64,000 nt of DNA. Source: Phalacrocorax aristotelis. Taxonomy: Eukaryota; Chordata; Aves; Suliformes; Phalacrocoracidae. This document shows, piece by piece, positions 1 through 64,000 of the stretch. Made by a program: the position numbers and the translations under genes. The DNA lies in contig NC_134311.1 of assembly GCF_949628215.1 (NCBI RefSeq), forward strand, positions 76,130,090 to 76,194,089. The letters are read 5' to 3'. Positions within the stretch are counted from its first letter, which is position 1. Every line of letters begins with the position of its first letter. The notes under the pieces were generated by a model, which had not been told where the DNA came from, did not search any database, and saw only the letters and a list, made by a program, of their open reading frames with translations.

Positions 1-2240
1 ACCAAATATTATTGCAGTTGGGATACAGATGGACCAGTGTGCAGCGGCCAAGTCAAGACAGGGTAGATGTGAGCTGTATGTGCTACTTAATTCATGGGCA
101 TCAGCCTGCGTTGGCTGGTTTTAGCAATATAGGTGTTGCCACGAATGCCGAGTGCCCTGAAGGATCCTCAGAAGTGGCAACAGAGAGTACATGGGATAAT
201 GCCCCCTTATCTAGCTCTGCATCTGGTCCGTACCAAATGGCTCTGTTCAGCTTTAATATGCTACCTCAGTTGTAGGAGTGTGGCATGTCATACAGACGCC
301 GCACCCGCTCAGACATCTGTCACCTCCGGCAAGATCTGTGTCAGCACTGTAGGCAATGATCGCCACACATGTATGGTATGTTCATCACTGCATTTTCAAA
401 GTACTTTAGGACCCTTCAAGGTGAAAAATACTCTTTCCTCCTGCCTCTATGGCAGTATTAGAGAACTTATAAGGTTATTAATATGAGAAAGTAGTATGAA
501 GCCACGTTTTTGATTGAAATCGCATTTTTTACAATTTTATTGTAAAAAATGTCTTTCCTAAACATTTTTCTCCTCTTTTGACTCCCACAGACCTGATTTA
601 CTTCTTTAGTTAGACACACTGGAATCTGAGAAAGTTGGGAAATATACCACTTCAAAAACTTTTTTTAGTGCCAATTTCAGAGGTCTTCTGTAATTTTTTC
701 CCTTAGCTTCTTTTCTGATAAATAAACAAAACTTGAGTAATGAATTTTTTAATTCATGTCTCTGTAAGGGTGAAATCAATGGGGAAGTTATTTAACTGAT
801 ACTAGTAATTCCATTAATTGAAAAAGGATCCAATTTTTCTGGGGACAAATAATACCAAAACAGGTACACACACATGAACGCACTTGCTGCTTACGTACAC
901 ACAGAGATACACATTGCTTAGCTTTAAAACTGTGAGATTTATTTGTCTTTGAAATTTTTACAGTTTTATGTTTTACTTTTTTGCCACAGCCCAGAATAGC
1001 AATAAGTTTGTTTATCTTTGTTACAGAAAGCAGAGATTTTATGTAGAAAACTGGGCTGGTACCAAACTAACAAACAAACAGAAGCCATCAAAAATTACAA
1101 GGCAGGCAATAAATGAATGGCAGCTACCAGAGCTGTAGAAACTATAAATGAGATCAAAAAGTGAAAAAAAATAAGATAGAAAAAGCTGGAGAAAAGATCA
1201 CTTGGGTTTTTTTTAAAAAAAAAAAACAAACAAAAGTTATCTTAACATCATCTGTGCAAAGGAATTTGTTAATTTAATTATGTTTAAATGACATTTTGCA
1301 TTTGTGACATATGCCGGCTTGGCAGTGCTGGAAAGCAAAGACTTAATTTTAGTGATATATGGTTCTGCATCATGGCGTTTTCCAATTTCCCAGTTGTTTT
1401 GGAGAAAAAGGAAAAAAAAGACCTCATGGCCATAGTACCCAAGGGGGGAAAAATAGCATTGAGGTGAAATAGTCCTTCTTCCCTTAAAGAAGGGTTCTTT
1501 CTCTGCTTCAGCCTCTTTCCCCACTGCTGCTGAATTTCAAGGGAAAAGAACTAGCTGATGATGTGTCCTTCCACCCATTAATGGTTCTTGCTGTGAAAAT
1601 GGAGGAGAACATGCTGGTTCCAAATGACAATTATATTTTTTTCATATGAGCAGCACATGCTGGGAGAGAGCACCTATGTCTTGGCGCTTCCTCAGGACTA
1701 GTGTTAGTGTTTTGTACGGAGAGTTACACCAAAACAGCACTTTTTATACTTTTGTTCAGCAGAGGTGAGAAGTTCAGCAGCTGTGGTGGATCATAAAACA
1801 CGAACCTCCTCTTTAGTTAGCCCCAGTTGCTTTGCCTACATAGACAGAGTAAGCGTAGGATAGTAATGACATGTATACTTTTGTCACTTAAAAGAGCCTG
1901 CAATCCTTATTAACCCTTGAAACGCTAAGGATTGTCTATAATCATAGAGTTACTTACAATATGTAAGTTGTGGGTGATTTTCAGTTGCCCGTGTTACATG
2001 TCGTCCTTCTTTACTCACATTTTACAGTTTTGTTTTCTGTTAGGTGAACATCACTGATCACCTACTGCTGTTGACAGCTCAGGCCTCAGGAAAAACATAA
2101 CAAATGAGCCAAAAATGCTCCCAAAGTAAACGTGGTGAGACTCGAGATAAAATCACCACAATATGTTCAGCAATCAACCTGCAGCGTCCATGTCCTGCAC
2201 TATGTTTGCTGCACGGTGGCAGAAGATGACTGCCATTTCT
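1..2240. other. Upstream intergenic sequence, no gene recognised
   Basis: This AT-rich stretch lies upstream of the PIK3C3 CpG-rich promoter. Short open frames exist near the left end (12-275 and 133-486, +), but they overlap each other in different frames, show no recognisable domain, and have no flanking gene structure, so I treat them as chance. There are small A/T runs around 1205-1235 and a degenerate CA-rich patch around 863-915. I see no RNA gene and no confidently identifiable transposon. Confidence 0.6.
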
Positions 2241-2544
2241 ACCTGGTCTTCTTCAGAGCTGCCTACATAAAGCAATTATTAATTCTAAAATTACCCAGTG
2301 TGTGACTACCCCTGGAAAAACATAATCTATACAGTCCATAAACCTCACAGAAGTAGCACCTGCCTTCCAGGGCACGGAAGGGTTTTGGAGATGAGGGGTT
2401 TGTCTGCTGCGTGGAGAACTACAGCCTGAGGAGATAGTGGGAAATCTGGGTAAACTGCTGGAAAACGGAGCAGGGGCGAGAGCCCTGACGCCGTCACACA
2501 CATCACGCTGGAGGCTGCTCCCTCTCCAGCCTCGGGGGTAGACC

Positions 2545-2777
2545 CGCCGCCATCTCGCACCCGACTGCGGCAGCGCCCATCTTGCTATGCCTCTCGCGGA
2601 AACGGCCATCTTACGTACTGTATCATGGCGGCAACCACGTCGGTGAGGGAGACGTGGGCGCAGCCATCTTGGGGCCGCCCACTCGGATGATCTCAGGCTG
2701 ACGGCCATTTTGGGAAAGGGCTCTTAAGTGTGCTGCGGTATCCCCAATCCTTCCTCCCTGAAGCGAGATGGCGGCGG
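2545..2777. promoter_or_regulatory. Cluster of YY1-type motifs in both orientations
   Basis: Seven matches or near matches to the YY1 core (GCCATCTT or its complement AAGATGGC) fall within about 230 bp: around 2545-2556, 2573-2585, 2603-2613, 2622-2632, 2660-2672, 2701-2713 and 2764-2777. Five read GCCAT-type and two ATGGC-type on the + strand. YY1 elements of this form are well known near start sites of CpG-island promoters. Occupancy is inference. Confidence 0.55.
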
Positions 2778-2892
2778 CGGCGCATGCTCAGAGGGAGGCG
2801 GCGGCGCGGGCGGCGCTCATGCCCGCTGGGCCGGCTACTGTACTGAAGGGCTCGGGCGCCGCTGAGGGGGCGGGCGGGGAGCGGCGGCAGCC

Positions 2893-61796
<58,904 letters not shown>

Positions 61797-63019
61797 GTAA
61801 CTGGAAAGTGTTCCTTTTCTTTCAGTAACCCAAGTCATCATGTAATGAAATTCTGAGTCACTTGTGTTGACTTATCTGTAACTGATCTGAAAATACTTGC
61901 TCCTGTTTCATAAGTTTTGAACAATTTCTGGAATAATTGAAGTTAAAAATAGAATATACTTTTGAGATCACTTGGCATACATGCCCATAAATACAGAATT
62001 GCTCTTCATCTTCCATGCAGCAGAGCACAGTTTGCTCTATCACTCTGTTCCAAGAGGGTTTTTAGCATTGTGCTAAGAACAGTGATCCCACCTTATGAAA
62101 GTTTTTGTAAGTTACTTTATCATGAAAGATTGTTCCATCTAATCTAGAATCCATAGTCACGGGTGTATGCAGGAATTATGAGGACCATATAAAACCGGTC
62201 TACTAGTAGATAAAAAAACCAGTCTGCTGAAGATGTAAAACTAGTGGACTGGTATATCTTCATCACCAATAAATTTTTGTTTGTTGTGAAAACAAACTCA
62301 TGTCCCATAATTCTGACTTTGATTCAGGCTGGTACAAAGGGACATTCTTCTCCATTTGATGTTTCAACATCAGTTGACATCAAAATACTGGACAAATGCT
62401 GATGTAGATTTCATTACACTTACATTTTAGGCAAATGTTGGCTTTTTGTATAACCTGATTTATGGTGAAGGGAGCTCTGTTTTAATTCCACAAAAGACTT
62501 TGTGGAGCCTGTGTATCCAGTGGAAATCTGTTCAGTGTAATTTTTATTTGAGCAGTGCATTTTCTCTGAAATAGGCTGTTCTTCAGTGTTTTCAATAAAC
62601 CGTGAAAGCAGAGGTTCAGAATCTTGAATATTTCATGTTCTAGAACAATTCCCTTAAAAAAAAAAAAACCAAAACTCAGTTGTGACTCCAGCCATTTCTT
62701 TCCTTTTGCCTTCAAGAATTTGAGCGTTTCTGTTCAGAGTTGTTTGGTTTCAAATTGATACAAAGAGTTCATGTAGCTATTCAGTTTCATTTCCAGGAAG
62801 GCTGGCCTAGCCAGAAGTGCTGTATTTTGTGGTAAAGATGACAGCCCTCCCTCCACTAGGTTGTTTTGCTGAGAAACTGGCAGATAATTCTTTTTCCATA
62901 TCAATATTTGAACCTCACCTCTGTCCCTAAATGCCCTGCAAAGACTGAATAGTTTACTTATGTAGAACATGGGAGAGAAAGGCTTAAAGTAGAAAACCAA
63001 AACAGTTCAGTACCTACCA

Positions 63020-63500
63020 AGTTTCAATGGAGTGACTACATCAATGGACATGGGAAGAACTGTGGATGTTGCCTTTCTGGACTTCTCTAAGGCCTTTGGC
63101 GCTGTCCCCCACAGCATCCTTCTCTCTAAACTGGAGAGATAAGGATTTGATGGGTGGACTATTTGGTTGGAAGGGAACTTATAAGAAAGATGGGGACAAA
63201 GTTCTTAGCAGGGCTTGTAGCAATAGAGCAAGGGTTGATGGCTTTAAACTAAAAGGGTGGATTCAGACTAGTTACTAGGAAGACCTTTTTTACCATAAGA
63301 GCGGTGAAACTCTGGCCCAGGTTACCCAGAGAGGTTGTTGATGCCCCATCCCTGGAAACGTTCAAGGTTAGGCTGGACTGGGACCGTGAGTAGCCTGGTC
63401 TAGTTGAAGATGTCCTTGATCATTGCTGTGGGGTTGGACTAGATGACCTTGAAAGGTCCCTTCCAACCCAAACTAGTCTTTGATTCTATGATTCTGAGTT
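63020..63500 (+). mobile_element. Internally deleted CR1 copy, sense
   Basis: It begins in the RT region ([20 protein letters not shown] and SIL at 63055-63123). It then jumps directly, near 63140-63175, to the end of ORF2/3' UTR (YKKDGDKVLSRACS) and ends with GGTTGGACTAGATGACCTTG, CCTTCCAACC and TTGATTCTATGATTCTGA. Roughly a kilobase of the usual intervening CR1 sequence is missing. Non-functional. Confidence 0.9.
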
Positions 63501-63584
63501 GTAGGTAATGGTAACTACATTTTGGTAGAGACACCTTCTTTTGGAGGAAGAGGCCTTCTGAACAGAAGGTTTTTTGCGCACAGA

Positions 63585-64000
63585 GAAGGACTTTTGGGCG
63601 ATGTGATGGTTGAAGGCCATCTTGGGCATAGCGATCATGAAATGATAGAGTTCTCGGTTCTCAGAGAAGTAAGGATGGGGATCAGCAGAACTGACTTTGG
63701 CTTTTTTAGGGGCCTGGTTGACAGACTCCCTTGTAAGGTAATCCTGAAGGGCAAAGGAGCCCAGGAAGGCTGGGCATTCTTCAAGAAGGAGATCTTAAAG
63801 GTGCAGGTGCAGGAGCAGGTTGTCCCCATGTTTCAAAAGATGAGGTGGTGGGGAAGACAACCCGTCTGGTTGAACAGAGAGCTTTGGCTGGAAGTCAGGG
63901 TAAAAAGTTTTTTAAAAAAACAAACAAACAAACAAAAAAAAAAAAAAAGAGAGAGAGTTTATGACCTCTGGAAGAACGGGCAGGCAAGTCAGGAAGACTA
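63585..64000 (+). mobile_element. CR1 ORF2 fragment (endonuclease/RT linker), runs off the window
   Basis: The frame DVMVEGHLGHSDHEMIEFSV (from 63600) carries the SDHEMIEF motif of the CR1 endonuclease domain. It continues RTDFGFFRGLVDRLPCKVIL and AQEGWAFFKKEILKVQVQEQ. An A-rich/(CAAA)n/(GA)n tract (63914-63957) interrupts the frame before VYDLWKNGQASQED-like sequence. It is a copy separate from the CR1 that ends at 63500. The left border is uncertain, possibly near 63535. Confidence 0.85.
63914..63957 (+). repeat. A-rich microsatellite inside CR1 ORF2 remnant
   Basis: A7, then (CAAA)n, A16 and (GA)n, inserted within CR1 ORF2 sequence. It is probably an expanded A-rich segment of the dead element rather than a separate insertion. 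Confidence 0.8.

Noticed and set aside
12..486. Overlapping + strand open frames of 87 and 117 codons near the left end
   Set aside because: They have no recognisable domain, overlap in different frames, and show no splice or promoter context. Chance open frames in intergenic DNA are the simplest reading.
61797..64000. Search for the last two PIK3C3 exons (C-terminal ~46 residues)
   Set aside because: No segment translates to the expected C-terminal sequence in any + frame; only CR1 and unassigned intron sequence are present.

Overview
The window is vertebrate, almost certainly avian, nuclear DNA. It is an AT-rich, intron-dominated single-gene locus whose interspersed repeats are mainly CR1 LINE copies (many 5'-truncated, several ending in the typical ATTCTRTG-type tail) plus avian-type endogenous-retrovirus LTRs. 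I saw no bacterial, plasmid or phage features. The bird assignment rests on the CR1 and LTR content and is inference; I cannot name the species.

One gene fills the window: PIK3C3 (VPS34), the class III phosphatidylinositol 3-kinase, on the + strand. I placed 23 coding exons between 2893 and 61796. All have GT-AG introns and all reading phases join, giving 2520 nt = 840 codons. From memory of the human 887-residue protein, about 46 C-terminal residues (two exons) are missing and should lie beyond 64000. All catalytic motifs expected in this part are present: the ATP-binding Lys in exon 17, the GDRHLDN catalytic loop in exon 21, and the DFG activation loop with the PPPMKL stretch in exon 22.

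Layout: 1-2240 is intergenic with nothing recognisable. 2240-3350 is a CpG-rich promoter and first-exon region with a dense cluster of YY1-type GCCATNTT/AAGATGGC motifs and an upstream ORF that overlaps the PIK3C3 start. 2893-7957 holds exons 1-4 (C2 domain). Intron 4 (7.7 kb) carries an inverted CR1 pair, two related antisense LTRs, and a very plausible 39-nt in-frame cassette exon at 10691-10729. 15631-28592 holds exons 5-11 (end of C2, then helical domain). Intron 6 contains a strange G/T-rich patch and a solo LTR, and intron 9 a CR1 that stops about 85 nt before exon 10. 29801-36798 holds exons 12-16 (linker and rest of the helical domain). 39036-61796 holds exons 17-23 (kinase domain), with very large introns 21 (11.1 kb) and 22 (6.0 kb) that contain CR1 copies. 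After exon 23 the window ends in two more CR1 fragments.

There is no operon-like system here and I found no undescribed multi-gene system. The observations most worth checking are the unannotated-looking cassette exon that would lengthen the regulatory C2 helical hairpin beside known phosphosites, the repeat architecture bracketing it, the uORF whose stop codon is created by the exon 1/exon 2 splice, and the YY1 motif cluster.
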